The notes: generated by a model not told the origin, from the sequence alone. A stretch of 64,000 nucleotides of DNA from Brevundimonas sp. G8 (GCF_902506205.1 NZ_LR732816.1:248001-312000); one strand, 5' to 3'; shown: positions 44,196 to 53,587, counted from the first letter of the stretch. Made by a program: numbers and translations.

Positions 44196-45281
44196 ATGTC
44201 GCACAATACCTTCGGCCATCTGTTTCGCGTGACCACCTGGGGCGAGAGCCACGGGCCGGCCATCGGCTGTGTCGTGGACGGATGCCCGCCGATGATCCAT
44301 CTGACCGAGGCGGACATCCAGCCGTGGCTGGATCAGCGAAAGCCCGGCGGCAGCCGCTTCGTCACGCAACGCAAGGAAAGCGACACGGCGCGCATTCTGT
44401 CGGGCGTCTTCGACGACGGCGACGGCCCTGTCACCACCGGCACGCCGATCTCGATCATGATCGAAAACGAGGACCAGCGGTCCAAGGACTATGGCGAGAT
44501 CGCCCGCGCCTATCGGCCGGGCCACGCCGACTACGCCTATCAGGCCAAATACGGGGTGCGCGATCACCGGGGCGGCGGCCGATCTTCGGCGCGCGAAACC
44601 GCCAGTCGCGTGGCGGCCGGCGCCGTGGCGCGCAAGGTGCTGGATGAAGGCGTTAGTATCCGCGCGGGCGTGGTCCAGATCGGCCCGCACCGGATCGCAC
44701 CGGATCAGGTCGATTTCGACGCCGTATCCGGCAATCCGCTGTTCGCCGCCTCGGCCAAGGTCGTGCCTGCCTGGGAAGCCTATCTGGACGGCGTTCGCAA
44801 GGCCGGGTCGTCGGTCGGCGCCGTGGTCGCGCTGGAGATCACGGGCGTTCCGGCCGGATGGGGCGCGCCGATCTATGGCAAGCTGGATTCCGAACTGGCG
44901 GCGGCCCTGATGTCGATCAATGCGGCAAAGGGCGTCGAGATCGGCGCGGGCTTCGACGCCGCCGAACTGACGGGTGAAGAGAACGCCGACGAGATGCGGC
45001 TGGACCTGAACAAGCAGCCCGTCTTCCTGTCGAACAAGGCGGGCGGCGTGTTGGGCGGGATTTCGACGGGCCAGCCGTTGACGGCGCGTGTGGCGTTCAA
45101 GCCCACATCCTCGATCCTGACCCTTCGCCAGACTGTTACGCGCGACGGCGAGGAAACGGACCTGCGCACCAAGGGCCGCCATGACCCCTGCGTCGCCCTG
45201 CGCGCCGTGCCGGTCGTGGAAGCCATGGCCGCCTGCGTCCTGGCCGACGCCTTGCTGAGGCACCGCGCCCAGGTCGGCTGA
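44196..45281 (+). CDS. aroC: Chorismate synthase
   Basis: A 361-aa FMN-dependent enzyme, last step of the shikimate pathway (EPSP to chorismate). Family signatures are [17 protein letters not shown] near the start, [20 protein letters not shown] (108-127), [18 protein letters not shown], and the C-terminal [18 protein letters not shown]. It begins 8 bp after the J-domain-like gene. Confidence 0.97.
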   Translation: MSHNTFGHLFRVTTWGESHGPAIGCVVDGCPPMIHLTEADIQPWLDQRKPGGSRFVTQRKESDTARILSGVFDDGDGPVTTGTPISIMIENEDQRSKDYGEIARAYRPGHADYAYQAKYGVRDHRGGGRSSARETASRVAAGAVARKVLDEGVSIRAGVVQIGPHRIAPDQVDFDAVSGNPLFAASAKVVPAWEAYLDGVRKAGSSVGAVVALEITGVPAGWGAPIYGKLDSELAAALMSINAAKGVEIGAGFDAAELTGEENADEMRLDLNKQPVFLSNKAGGVLGGISTGQPLTARVAFKPTSSILTLRQTVTRDGEETDLRTKGRHDPCVALRAVPVVEAMAACVLADALLRHRAQVG

Positions 45282-45285
45282 CGGC

Positions 45286-45429
45286 TTATCGCCTCGGTCT
45301 GCGCGCCGAAATGATGGATTGAAGGCTTTGCGGGTGACCGGTTTGCGGTCTGGGCGGCGGTTCGACCGGCCGCTCTTCCTGACGCATCAAGGCCATCAGG
45401 CCCGACAATCCCGTCGTCATCACGATCAT
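45286..45429 (-). CDS. Possible small protein, 47 aa
   Basis: The frame MIVMTTGLSGLMALMRQEER is followed by a Pro-rich and basic tail ending ARRPRR. AGGAG lies six bases before the ATG at 45429, an ideal ribosome binding site. The first 15 residues are hydrophobic enough for a membrane-associated helix. It overlaps no other gene and ends 4 bp from aroC. No family recognised, so it may be spurious. Confidence 0.45.
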   Translation of the reverse strand: MIVMTTGLSGLMALMRQEERPVEPPPRPQTGHPQSLQSIISARRPRR

Positions 45430-45527
45430 CGCCGACTCCTGCAACTGCGAACCGTTTGCAGGTTTGCGCATGTTGGGTCGACGTGCAAGAGGGATCGGTC
45501 GGTGGCGTCGAACTGAGGAGATCAACC

Positions 45528-45869
45528 GTGCGTGAAGACGGAAAGCTGGACTACCTCGAAATGCCCGCCGCAGACCTGCCTGCGACCAAGGAATTCTACA
45601 GTCAGGCGTTCGGCTGGACCTTCGTGGATTACGGCCCGACCTATGCGGCCTTCGACCAGGGGCTGGACGGCGGGTTCGACGCCGATCAGGCCGAACGGAC
45701 CCAGACGCCCCTGCCCGTTCTGTACGCCCATGACCTGGAAACCATGCTGGCCAAGGTCGAGGCGGCCGGCGGTCGTATCCTGAAGCCGATCTACGCCTTC
45801 CCCGGCGGTCGCCGGTTCCACTTCGCCGATCCGGCAGGCACCGAAATGGCGGTCTGGTCCGAGGGCTGA
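45528..45869 (+). CDS. VOC family protein
   Basis: A 113-aa single VOC domain (GKLDYLEMPAADLPATKEFY, SQAFGWTFVDYGPTYAAF, ETMLAKVEAAGGRILKP, FHFADPAGTEMAVW). The start is taken as GTG at 45528 because GAGGAG lies seven bases upstream; the frame opens earlier but with no family match. Substrate unknown. It converges on the Pro-rich protein gene. Confidence 0.88.
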   Translation: MREDGKLDYLEMPAADLPATKEFYSQAFGWTFVDYGPTYAAFDQGLDGGFDADQAERTQTPLPVLYAHDLETMLAKVEAAGGRILKPIYAFPGGRRFHFADPAGTEMAVWSEG

Positions 45870-45873
45870 CGCC

Positions 45874-46755
45874 TCAGCGGGCGTCGATGGACTGGCCGAT
45901 CCGTTCGGCCAGGTCCCGGTCGGCGCCGGTGACGCTGGTGATCCAGACGTGGATTTCCTTGGGGGCGGTCGCACGCTGGAACAGGTGCTCCATGGCCAGG
46001 CGTCGCCCGCCCTCCGTCACCACCACCGAGGCGCGGCCGCCGGCGCGCACCATCTCGCCGTCATAGATCGGAAACTGCGATGACGGCCCGGCGTAAATCA
46101 TCAGCAGCGTCTGATCGCCGCGCTGAACCCGGTAGATGCTGGCGTCGGCGCCCGCGCGCGCAGGTGTGATGGTCAGACCCGTAGCCAGCTCGATCCTGAA
46201 TGGCAGGGCGGCGATGGCTGCGGTGTCGAGCGCGGCAGGCGCAGGCGTTGCGGGGGGCGGGGTCGCTGTGACGGGTGCGGGCGTCGTGGCTTGCGGTGCA
46301 GCGGTGGTCGGCGCCGGGCGCGGGGTCCCGGTTGAAGCAGAGGGCGGTTGCGACGCGGCGGGCGCCGTCGTCGTTCGACCAGGCACCTGTGTCGAACGTG
46401 GAGCCGAGGATGTCGTCGGCGCCGGACGAGGCGTCGCAGCCGGGCTTTGACCGATGGGAGGCAGGGCTTGCGTATTGGATGAGCTTGGCGTCTGGGCCGG
46501 GCGTTGCGCCGGGGATGTCGTCGGCGCCGGGCGAGGCGCCGCCGCCGGGCTCTGACCGATTGGCGGCAGGGTCTGCGTTGTCGTGCGGGCCGGGGCTTGC
46601 GTCGGCGTAGAACTCGCGCTGGGCGAGGCTGGCGCCGTCGCGGGTGACGGGGGAGCGCTGTTCAGATCGCGGGTCAGGTCCGACGTGGCGCGCTGAGGCG
46701 GCGTGGTCGCCTGTCCTGAAATCAGAAGGGCGGCGGCAAGGGCGATCATGGGCAT
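45874..46755 (-). CDS. Secreted Pro/Ala/Thr-rich protein with internal repeats
   Basis: A 293-aa protein with a probable signal peptide (MPMIALAAALLISGQ). Residues 20-175 are low-complexity Pro/Ala/Thr/Ser with a tandem repeat of about 35 residues: TQTLPPIGQSPAAAPRPAPT and TQALPPIGQSPAATPRPAPT. Residues 180-293 are a folded region (ALPFRIELATGLTITPARAG, YRVQRGDQTLLMIYAGPSSQ, EIHVWITSVTGADRDLAERI) that matches no family I know. The Pro-rich part may span the periplasm or wall. It follows the sensor kinase gene by 43 bp on the same strand. Confidence 0.78.
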   Translation of the reverse strand: MPMIALAAALLISGQATTPPQRATSDLTRDLNSAPPSPATAPASPSASSTPTQAPARTTTQTLPPIGQSPAAAPRPAPTTSPAQRPAQTPSSSNTQALPPIGQSPAATPRPAPTTSSAPRSTQVPGRTTTAPAASQPPSASTGTPRPAPTTAAPQATTPAPVTATPPPATPAPAALDTAAIAALPFRIELATGLTITPARAGADASIYRVQRGDQTLLMIYAGPSSQFPIYDGEMVRAGGRASVVVTEGGRRLAMEHLFQRATAPKEIHVWITSVTGADRDLAERIGQSIDAR

Positions 46756-46798
46756 GGCCCGACAATCGCGCGGCCAGGGCCCGACCGCAAGCGCGACC

Positions 46799-48484
46799 TC
46801 ACGCCTTGGGCAACAGAGCCCAGAAGGTAGCGCCTTCGCCCGGCGCCGAGATCACGCCGATTGACCCGCCCTGCAACTCCACCAACCGCTTGGCCAGCGC
46901 CAGACCCACGCCATGACCCTCAACCGTCGAGCGCTCAAGCCCCAGGCGGTTGAAGGGTTCGAATAGTTGCGCCTGCTTCTGGACGGACAGACCAGGGCCG
47001 AAGTCGCTGACCTCGATCCGCACACAGTCGTCCTCGCGCAGCGCACGAAGAATGACGCGCCCCCCGGAACTGCCGTATTTCAAGGCGTTGATCGTCAGAT
47101 TGGTCAACACCTGCGCCAGACGCTGAGAATCGGCGATGGCGATCAGGCCGTCGCCTTCGCACACCACTTCGATGGCGACCTTGTCGGCGTCCGGTCGCAA
47201 GAGGCAGGTGCGACGCACATCCTCCAGCAAGCCCGGAATGTCGGTCGGACGCAGTTCCACCCTGACGGCCCCGGATTCGGCGCGGGCCACATCCAGCAGA
47301 TCATGGGCCAGGGTTTCGACCTGACGGGCGGTCGTCACCAGCATTTCGGACATTTCAGTTTGCTGAGCCGTGATCGGCCCCAGATGCCCTTGCCGCCACA
47401 GGTCGCCGATGCCGATGATGCCGGCGACCGGGCTCTTGATCTCGTGGGCGACGTTGGCGAGCAGGCGGGACTTGGCCTCGGACGCCTTTTCCGCGCGCTC
47501 ACGGCCCAGACGTGCACGTTCGGCCAGCAAATCGCGTTCTTCCAAGAGAGACGCCACCAGCAAAATGGGCATATAGCCGATCAAAACCAGCATCTGCGCC
47601 ATCAGCACCTGTTCGGGCGGCGACCCTTGAGTGTAGGGGCCGTGGCCTATCATCGCGCCGCCGACCAACAAAAAGCTGACGACAACGAGCGTGAAGGCTA
47701 TGCCCGCCACGCCCAACCGCACGGCAATGGCCAGCAGCAAGGGCAGCAGCACGAACCCCATGGGAATGCTGCCCGCGAAAGCGACATAGTAGAAGACGGG
47801 AACCAACCCCAACAGGATGGCGGCCTCGACCATCTTCGCCGGTCGAAACAGTTTCGCAAGCGTGGTGCGCGTCAGCGACAGCCCCATGGAGCCGAGCACG
47901 GCGATGCCAAGCGCATGGCCGAACCACCAGGTCTGGAACCCTTGCCAGACATCCGCCTGTCCCATCTGATTCAGGATGACCAAACTAGCCAAGGCCGCCG
48001 GTATCGGCGCCAGGACGGCGGCGAAGAACAGGAAGCTGACGGCGCCGTTCAGGCTGGACAGATTCAGTGTCGGCGAGAACCGCCGCGCCAGCAGGACCGC
48101 AGCCACGATCTCGATCATGTTGACGATGGTGAAGGCCAGCGCCAGCAACGGATTGTTGCCGGCGATGATCTCGCCGATCAGGATGCTGACAGTCAGGACG
48201 CCCGCAAACGTCATGTCGCTGTTGCGGCCGCGGCTGGTCCGCAACCATACGGCGACCGCGACGCCGCTGGCGCCCCATAGACCTGCGACCAGTCCTGCCG
48301 AGCGACCATAGGCGATGGCCAAGGCGACGAGGATTGCGACCGCCACGCCGGTCAGCACAGGCACAAGAGGCTGGAAGGGGTGGACGCCGTCGTTCAGGTC
48401 AACCGGCTTCTGGCCCACCTCCGGCGGTGTCGTCGAAGACGAGATCGGCGGGTCGTCGCTGTTGAGCGCGCGGCTCAGGATCAT
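46799..48484 (-). CDS. Membrane sensor histidine kinase (MASE1-like)
   Basis: A 561-aa kinase. Residues 38-315 contain about eight hydrophobic segments resembling a MASE1-type integral sensor domain. HisKA has His347 (RLLANVAHEIKSPVAG) and the HATPase domain has NLTINALKYG, DFGPGLS and GHGVGLALAKRL. No receiver domain is attached and no response regulator is adjacent. It lies 63 bp after thiE on the same strand and may be read from the same promoter. Confidence 0.9.
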   Translation of the reverse strand: MILSRALNSDDPPISSSTTPPEVGQKPVDLNDGVHPFQPLVPVLTGVAVAILVALAIAYGRSAGLVAGLWGASGVAVAVWLRTSRGRNSDMTFAGVLTVSILIGEIIAGNNPLLALAFTIVNMIEIVAAVLLARRFSPTLNLSSLNGAVSFLFFAAVLAPIPAALASLVILNQMGQADVWQGFQTWWFGHALGIAVLGSMGLSLTRTTLAKLFRPAKMVEAAILLGLVPVFYYVAFAGSIPMGFVLLPLLLAIAVRLGVAGIAFTLVVVSFLLVGGAMIGHGPYTQGSPPEQVLMAQMLVLIGYMPILLVASLLEERDLLAERARLGRERAEKASEAKSRLLANVAHEIKSPVAGIIGIGDLWRQGHLGPITAQQTEMSEMLVTTARQVETLAHDLLDVARAESGAVRVELRPTDIPGLLEDVRRTCLLRPDADKVAIEVVCEGDGLIAIADSQRLAQVLTNLTINALKYGSSGGRVILRALREDDCVRIEVSDFGPGLSVQKQAQLFEPFNRLGLERSTVEGHGVGLALAKRLVELQGGSIGVISAPGEGATFWALLPKA

Positions 48485-48547
48485 GGAACCGTCCCGACCA
48501 AATAGAGGCGGGCTAAAAGACCACAGGGTTCCTAATATCCCCTAAAG

Positions 48548-49201
48548 TCAGAATCTCAACCTTTGATTGAACAACCTGACCGCCTCGGCTGCGCCTTCAT
48601 TGTAACCCCACACGCCGTTGCTGACAGCGACGAAGTCCGCGCCTGCACGCGCCAGGTCGGCGGCATTATCGACGGTGACGCCGCCGATGGCGACGCAAGG
48701 GGTCTCGACCGTGTCCTGCCAGACCGTAAGGATTTCCAGCCCCGGACGATGGACCGTCTCTTTCGTATCGGTGGGATAGAAGGCGCCGAAGGCGACATAG
48801 TCGGCCCCGCCCTCGGCCGCGTCCCAGGCCAGGTCTCGGTCGTCGTGGCAGGTGACCCCGATCATGGCGTCCGGCCCCAGGATGCGCCGCGCCTCGGTGA
48901 GCGAGCCGTCCTCCTGACCGATGTGAACGCCGTCGCACCCTGTTTCGCGCGCCAGGTCCGGCCGGTCGTTCAGCAGGACGGCTACATCATGGCGGCGAGC
49001 GATAGGAGCCAGCACCTCGACCGCCACGCGGATCGTGGCGTCGTCCGCAGGCTTAAGCCGGATCTGCAAGGCCGCGACATCGCCGGCCGACAGGGCCTGA
49101 TCCAGGGTCTCGGCGAAGGCGTTCAGGTCCGCGATCGCGGGCGGCGTGATCAGATACAGCCGGCAAGGTGGTCGGGCGGGGACGGTGGGTGTTCTGGCCA
49201 T
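48548..49201 (-). CDS. thiE: Thiamine phosphate synthase
   Basis: A 217-aa TIM-barrel enzyme that joins HMP-PP and thiazole phosphate. Motifs: [67 protein letters not shown] and [15 protein letters not shown]. It is the first gene of a minus-strand run with the sensor kinase. No THI-box riboswitch is seen in the 120 bp upstream. Confidence 0.93.
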   Translation of the reverse strand: MARTPTVPARPPCRLYLITPPAIADLNAFAETLDQALSAGDVAALQIRLKPADDATIRVAVEVLAPIARRHDVAVLLNDRPDLARETGCDGVHIGQEDGSLTEARRILGPDAMIGVTCHDDRDLAWDAAEGGADYVAFGAFYPTDTKETVHRPGLEILTVWQDTVETPCVAIGGVTVDNAADLARAGADFVAVSNGVWGYNEGAAEAVRLFNQRLRF

Positions 49202-49276
49202 GCCCGTCCTTGCCTCCCCCCGCGACGATCCGTCAATGTTCGAGCCATGCGAACGACTTGCAATCGCCCTAACTCG

Positions 49277-49297
49277 TGCTATAGCGAACCATTCTCA
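49277..49297. promoter_or_regulatory. Fur-like box upstream of bfd
   Basis: The bases TGCTATAGCGAACCATTCTCA resemble one strand of a Fur box, with CATTCTCA at one end. It lies 24-44 bp before the bfd start codon. Assignment rests on resemblance and on the iron-related genes that follow. Confidence 0.45.
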
Positions 49298-49320
49298 GTC
49301 GATGGAACGTGTAGCGCCTC

Positions 49321-49506
49321 GTGTACGTCTGCAACTGTAACGGTCTTCGCCAACGTGATGTCGCCCAGGCCATCGAGGCGGGGGCCCGCCGTCCGCGCGA
49401 CATCTTTGCGCGCAACCAGTGCCAGGCCCAGTGCGCCAAATGCGTCTGCGAGATGCGCCAGATGATCCAGGACAGCCGCGAAGCGTTCGCACTCGCAGCC
49501 GAATAG
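49321..49506 (+). CDS. bfd: Bacterioferritin-associated ferredoxin
   Basis: A 61-aa BFD-like [2Fe-2S] protein. The cluster Cys pattern is CxC near the start (VCNCNGL) and CxxC later (QCAKC), as in E. coli Bfd (64 aa). It reduces ferric iron in bacterioferritin for release. The start is GTG at 49321. bfr follows 143 bp downstream, and a Fur-like site lies upstream, consistent with the pair's role. Confidence 0.93.
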   Translation: MYVCNCNGLRQRDVAQAIEAGARRPRDIFARNQCQAQCAKCVCEMRQMIQDSREAFALAAE

Positions 49507-49533
49507 TCCTCAGCCGCGTCGCGGCCGAAAATC

Positions 49534-49567
49534 ACTCGCACTATCAATGTAGTGATAAAAACTCGCA
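49534..49567. promoter_or_regulatory. Repeat elements upstream of bfr
   Basis: ACTCGCA occurs at 49534-49540 and 49561-49567. Between and overlapping them, CACTA (49539-49543) and TAGTG (49550-49554) form an inverted repeat with a 6-bp spacer. The region is AT-rich and lies 83-116 bp before the bfr start. An iron-responsive operator (Fur or Irr) is possible but unproven. Confidence 0.4.
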
Positions 49568-49649
49568 AATAAACAACGCGCGTTTTACTGTGGTATTGCC
49601 TCGCTCGACAGACGGCGAACGCGCCGTGGCGAGACCAAGGACCATGGCC

Positions 49650-50150
49650 ATGAAGGGCGACCCCGCAATCCTGCGCACGCTGAACGCAGTGCTCACCAAC
49701 GAACTGACGGCCGTGAACCAGTATTTCCTGCATGCGCGCATGTTCGAAAGCTGGGGCCTGTCGCACCTCGGAAACGTGATCTACGAAGAATCGATCGGCG
49801 AGATGAAACACGCCGACATGCTGATCAAGCGGATCCTCTTCCTCGACGGCCTGCCCAACCTGCAGGATCTGCACAAGCTGAAGGTCGGCGAGGATCCGAT
49901 CGAATGCCTGGGCGCCGATCTGCAGCTGGAGCTGGACAGCCGCGCCACGACCGCCGCCGCCGTGACTCAATGCGAGGAAACCCGCGACTATGTCAGCCGC
50001 GATCTGCTGATGAAGATCCTGGCGGATACCGAGGAGCACATCGACTTCCTGGAAAACCAGCACAAGCTGATCGAACTGATGGGCGCCCAGAACTATCTGC
50101 AATCGGCCATGAAAGAGATCGTCACCGACAGCGCCGCGACCGGCAACTAA
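49650..50150 (+). CDS. bfr: Bacterioferritin
   Basis: A 166-aa heme-containing iron-storage ferritin subunit. From MKGDPAILRT, Glu18, Glu51, haem ligand Met52, His54, Glu94 and His130 are present. The usual ferroxidase Glu127 reads Thr (DTEEHID), so one bridging ligand may be altered. The ATG at 49650 has AAGGA eight bases before it; another ATG two codons earlier is possible. It pairs with bfd upstream. Confidence 0.92.
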   Translation: MKGDPAILRTLNAVLTNELTAVNQYFLHARMFESWGLSHLGNVIYEESIGEMKHADMLIKRILFLDGLPNLQDLHKLKVGEDPIECLGADLQLELDSRATTAAAVTQCEETRDYVSRDLLMKILADTEEHIDFLENQHKLIELMGAQNYLQSAMKEIVTDSAATGN

Positions 50151-50219
50151 GCTCAGACTTCTGACGGAACTCTGGTCCGCTCCGGTCATTAGCCTTTCAG
50201 GGCCAAGCTGGAGCGGACC

Positions 50220-50780
50220 ATGACCGATATCGACGACGCCATCGACGACGTGCGCGACGCCGCCAAGGACCTGCTGAACAGCGAGGGCCGCAGCGCAGGC
50301 CATGTCGTCGCCGGCATCGCCCTGACCGTGGGCTTCGCTTTATTGGCGCACGGGATCGCCTCGGGGGCCATGAAGCCCAGGCACAATCTGAAACAGGTCC
50401 GCAACAAGGATCTGCCGATCACCGAAAAGCCCAAGGGCGCGTTCAGCCTGATCCTGCCCGCCGTATTTTCGGCCACCACCCTGTCGGCAGTACGAGTGTG
50501 GAACGCCCCGCCGCAGCGCGAGCGCACCACCGCCATGGGCCTGTGGGTCGCGGCGCAGACCGTGAACGCGGTCTGGCTGGGCCTGCGCCCGTCGTCGATG
50601 GCGCGTCAGGTGATCGCCGCCATGTCGTCCGCCGGTCTGGCCGCAGCCTTCGCGCACGAGGCACGCAAGCTGAACGAGGGCGCCGGCAAGATGGCGTCGC
50701 CTACAGGTTCCGGCGTGCGGTTCGGCAACTTCCTGCATCGCAAGGCGGACGAAGCGTCGCGCGAACGCACGCTGCATTAG
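50220..50780 (+). CDS. Small membrane protein, distantly TspO/MBR-like
   Basis: A 186-aa protein with four hydrophobic segments (about 28-48, 72-92, 103-120, 125-143) and a basic C-terminus. The stretch RVWNAPPQRERTTAMGLWVA, QTVNAVWLGL recalls the TspO/MBR arrangement of Trp and Asn-Ala-Trp motifs, but the resemblance is weak. An acidic N-terminus (DIDDAIDDVRDAAKDLL) precedes the first helix. It lies between bfr and efp with no clear partner. Confidence 0.65.
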   Translation: MTDIDDAIDDVRDAAKDLLNSEGRSAGHVVAGIALTVGFALLAHGIASGAMKPRHNLKQVRNKDLPITEKPKGAFSLILPAVFSATTLSAVRVWNAPPQRERTTAMGLWVAAQTVNAVWLGLRPSSMARQVIAAMSSAGLAAAFAHEARKLNEGAGKMASPTGSGVRFGNFLHRKADEASRERTLH

Positions 50781-50878
50781 GCCGCCTTGCCCTTTCTTGG
50801 GGCTTACTCTAGGGATCGCGCCCTATTCGCCTCGCCCCGAACGGCGCGAGAGCGCAACCCTATTCCCGATGTGACCCC

Positions 50879-51445
50879 ATGAAGATCAACGGCAACACCA
50901 TCAAGCCAGGCATGGTTCTGCAAGTGAACAACGGCCTGTGGGTCGTCACGAAAGCAAGCCACGTCAAGCCCGGCAAGGGCGGCGCCTTCGCCAACGTCGA
51001 GGCCAAGAACCTTGAAACCGGCAACAAGCTGAACGAACGCTTCCGGTCGGAAGACAAGGTCGAACGCGTGACGCTGGAGCAGAAGGACTTCTCCTATCTG
51101 TTCGACAATGGCGACAGCCTGGTCTTCATGGACGACGGCACCTACGAGCAGATCGAACTGCAGAAGACCTGGGTCGGCGACGACCGCATCCCCTATCTGC
51201 AAGAAGGCATGAAGGTCGTCATCGAGATGCACGAAGAGCGTCCGATCGGCCTGTCGCTGCCGGATCAGGTCGTGCTGGAAGTCGCCGAGACCGAACCGAC
51301 GGTCAAGGGCCAGACGGCCTCGTCGTCCTACAAGCCGGCGCTGGCGTCGAACGGCGTCCGCATCATGATTCCGCCCTATATGTCGGCTGGCGAGCGCATC
51401 GTCGTCGATACCGAGACCGGCGAATACGTCCGCCGCGCGGACTGA
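50879..51445 (+). CDS. efp: Elongation factor P
   Basis: A 188-aa factor that rescues ribosomes stalled at polyproline. The three domains are recognisable: [23 protein letters not shown]-like [20 protein letters not shown], and C-terminal [20 protein letters not shown]. Lys33 is at the usual modification site (KPGKGGAF). suhB follows 104 bp later. Confidence 0.97.
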   Translation: MKINGNTIKPGMVLQVNNGLWVVTKASHVKPGKGGAFANVEAKNLETGNKLNERFRSEDKVERVTLEQKDFSYLFDNGDSLVFMDDGTYEQIELQKTWVGDDRIPYLQEGMKVVIEMHEERPIGLSLPDQVVLEVAETEPTVKGQTASSSYKPALASNGVRIMIPPYMSAGERIVVDTETGEYVRRAD

Positions 51446-51549
51446 TACCGACTGCCGGCCTCATTCGGGGCCGTTCCCTTTCTTGAACTTCTCCGCATGT
51501 CCGGGCCAACCAGCGCCTTTTCAGGATATGCGGACCAGGAGATCCGCCG

Positions 51550-52353
51550 ATGGCCCTCGCTTCCGCCCTGCTCCAAGTCATGCTCGACGCGGTGCGCAAG
51601 ACCGCCCGCCCCATGCTGCGCGACTTCGGCGAGGTCTCTCAGCTTCAGGTGTCGCGCAAGGGTCCCGGCGACTTCGTCACGGCCGCCGACCTGAAGGCCG
51701 AGGACACCCTCTACGAACTGCTGATGAAGGCCCGCCCCGGCTATGGCTTCCTGGGCGAGGAGCGCGGCATGATGGAGGGGACCGACAAGTCCCACACCTG
51801 GATCGTCGATCCGATCGACGGCACCACCAACTTCATGCACGCCATGCCCCACTTCGCCATCACGGTGGGCCTGGAGCGTCGTGCGCCGGACGGTTCGTCC
51901 GAGATCGTAGCCGGGGTGACCTACAACCCCGTCCTGAACGAGCTGTTCTGGGCCGAAAAGGGCAAGGGCTGCTATCTGAACGATCACCGCATCCGCGTCG
52001 CCGGTCGTCGCGATCTGTCAGAAAGCCTGATCGCCACCGGCCTGCCCTTCATCGGCAAGTCGGGCCACGCCCAGGCCATCAAGGACATCCACGCCGTGGG
52101 CCAGCGCGTCGCCGGCATGCGCCGTCTGGGCTCGGCCGCCCTGGACTTCGCCTGGGTCGCGGCCGGTCGCTATGACGCCTTCTATGAGCGCAACCTGAAG
52201 CCCTGGGACGTGGCGGCAGGCATCCTGTTCGTCACCGAGGCCGGCGGCAAGGTCACGACCATCGAGAACGACGGCGATCCCAAGACGGGCGTATCGGTGC
52301 TGGCGAGCAACAGCGAACTGCATCCGCAGCTGCGCAAGGTGCTGCAGGGCTGA
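51550..52353 (+). CDS. suhB: Inositol monophosphatase family protein (SuhB-like)
   Basis: A 267-aa Mg-dependent phosphatase. Metal and substrate motifs are present: GEERGMMEG (Glu), WIVDPIDGTTNFMHAMPHFA (near 85-104) and the C-terminal WDVAAGILFVTEAGGKVT. In E. coli, SuhB also works with the NusA antitermination complex. GAGATCCGCCG precedes the ATG. A palindromic repeat element follows. Confidence 0.93.
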   Translation: MALASALLQVMLDAVRKTARPMLRDFGEVSQLQVSRKGPGDFVTAADLKAEDTLYELLMKARPGYGFLGEERGMMEGTDKSHTWIVDPIDGTTNFMHAMPHFAITVGLERRAPDGSSEIVAGVTYNPVLNELFWAEKGKGCYLNDHRIRVAGRRDLSESLIATGLPFIGKSGHAQAIKDIHAVGQRVAGMRRLGSAALDFAWVAAGRYDAFYERNLKPWDVAAGILFVTEAGGKVTTIENDGDPKTGVSVLASNSELHPQLRKVLQG

Positions 52354-52360
52354 TCAGCCT

Positions 52361-52506
52361 CTGTCTCCTCCCTGCTTTGCGGGGAGGTGGCGCGGCGCGT
52401 CTTTGCGCCGTGACGGAGAGGTTCTTCACCGCATCACAGGCGCCCGTGGGGCTTCAAGAGCCCCTCCACCGCGTCGCGGTCCCCCTCCCCACAAGTGGGG
52501 AGGACA
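52361..52506. repeat. Palindromic dispersed repeat element, copy 1
   Basis: About 146 bp between suhB and the phosphodiesterase gene. Both ends are CTCC/GGAG hairpins (CTCCTCCC...GGGGAGG, then CTCCCC...GGGGAG). The reverse complement of the copy at 60927-61074 matches it with about eight substitutions in the core plus different hairpin loops. It holds no reading frame of note. It looks like an intergenic repeat family of the REP or BIME kind. Confidence 0.85.
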
Positions 52507-52544
52507 GTCACGTTCGTGTCGCCCGCCAGCCCTATTAAAAGGGC

Positions 52545-53573
52545 ATGATCCGCGCCATCGTCACCGCCCTCGCCCTCCTTGTCGGAACCCCCGCCCTGGC
52601 CCAGCCCCTGATCATCGCCCACCGCGGCGCGTCCGGCGAACGGCCGGAGCACACGCACGCGGCCTATGAGCTGGCAGTCGAACAGGGGGCGGACGTGATC
52701 GAGCCGGATCTGGTGCTGACCAGGGACGGCGTCTTCGTGGATCGGCACGAGAACGAGATCGGCGGCACGACCGACGTCGGCGACCGGCCCGAGTTTGCAG
52801 ACCGCAAGACGACCAAGACCATCGACGGGACCGAGACCACCGGCTGGTTCACCGAAGACTTCACCCTGGCCGAACTGAAGACCCTACGGACCAAGGAACG
52901 GCTGCCCGCTTTCCGACCGGGCAGCGCGACCTTCGACGGACAGGAGCCGATCCTGACCTTCGACGAGGTGGTCGCCATCGCCCGCGCGGCCTCGGCCCGC
53001 ACAGGACGCACCATCGCCGTAGCGCCGGAACTGAAGCACCCGACCTATTTCGCCGGGATCGGCCTGCCGATGGAGGACGCCTTCGTCGCCGAGCTGGAGC
53101 GACTGGGCCTGACGGGCGCGGACGCACCCGTAATCATCCAGTGTTTCGAGGTCGGGCCGCTGGAGCGGCTGGCGACGCGCATCGACGCGCCCCTGGCCCA
53201 GTTGGTCGCCGGAGCGGGCGGACCAGCTGACCGACCGGACATGACCTATGCCCAGATGATCACGCCCGAGGGGCTGAAAGCGATGGCCGCCTATGCCGCC
53301 TGGGTCGCCCCGGAGATGACCCTGGTCCTGCCGCGCGACGCGGAGGGCCGCACGAGCGCGCCCAGCGCCCTGGTCGGCGACGCCCACGCGGCGGGACTGA
53401 AGGTCGTGATCTGGACCCTGCGGGCCGAGAACGCCTTCTTGCCGGCCGAGCGGCGACGCGGGGAAGGCTTCGCGGAGCATGGCGACATGGCGGGCTATGC
53501 CGCCGCCTTCGCCGAGGCGGGGGTGGACGCGATCTTCAGCGACTTCCCGGCGCTGGCACGCGCAGGCCTTTAG
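52545..53573 (+). CDS. glpQ: Secreted glycerophosphodiester phosphodiesterase
   Basis: A 342-aa GDPD enzyme with a signal peptide (cleavage after ALAQ near residue 20). Catalytic motifs are HRGASGERPEHT (26-37), EPDLVLTRDG and DRHE. The C-terminus has the TIM-barrel end (VDAIFSDFPALA). It releases glycerol-3-phosphate from glycerophosphodiesters in the periplasm. Only 38 bp separate it from the repeat element, which may hold part of its promoter. Confidence 0.92.
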   Translation: MIRAIVTALALLVGTPALAQPLIIAHRGASGERPEHTHAAYELAVEQGADVIEPDLVLTRDGVFVDRHENEIGGTTDVGDRPEFADRKTTKTIDGTETTGWFTEDFTLAELKTLRTKERLPAFRPGSATFDGQEPILTFDEVVAIARAASARTGRTIAVAPELKHPTYFAGIGLPMEDAFVAELERLGLTGADAPVIIQCFEVGPLERLATRIDAPLAQLVAGAGGPADRPDMTYAQMITPEGLKAMAAYAAWVAPEMTLVLPRDAEGRTSAPSALVGDAHAAGLKVVIWTLRAENAFLPAERRRGEGFAEHGDMAGYAAAFAEAGVDAIFSDFPALARAGL

Positions 53574-53587
53574 CCCAAGCGGCAGGC

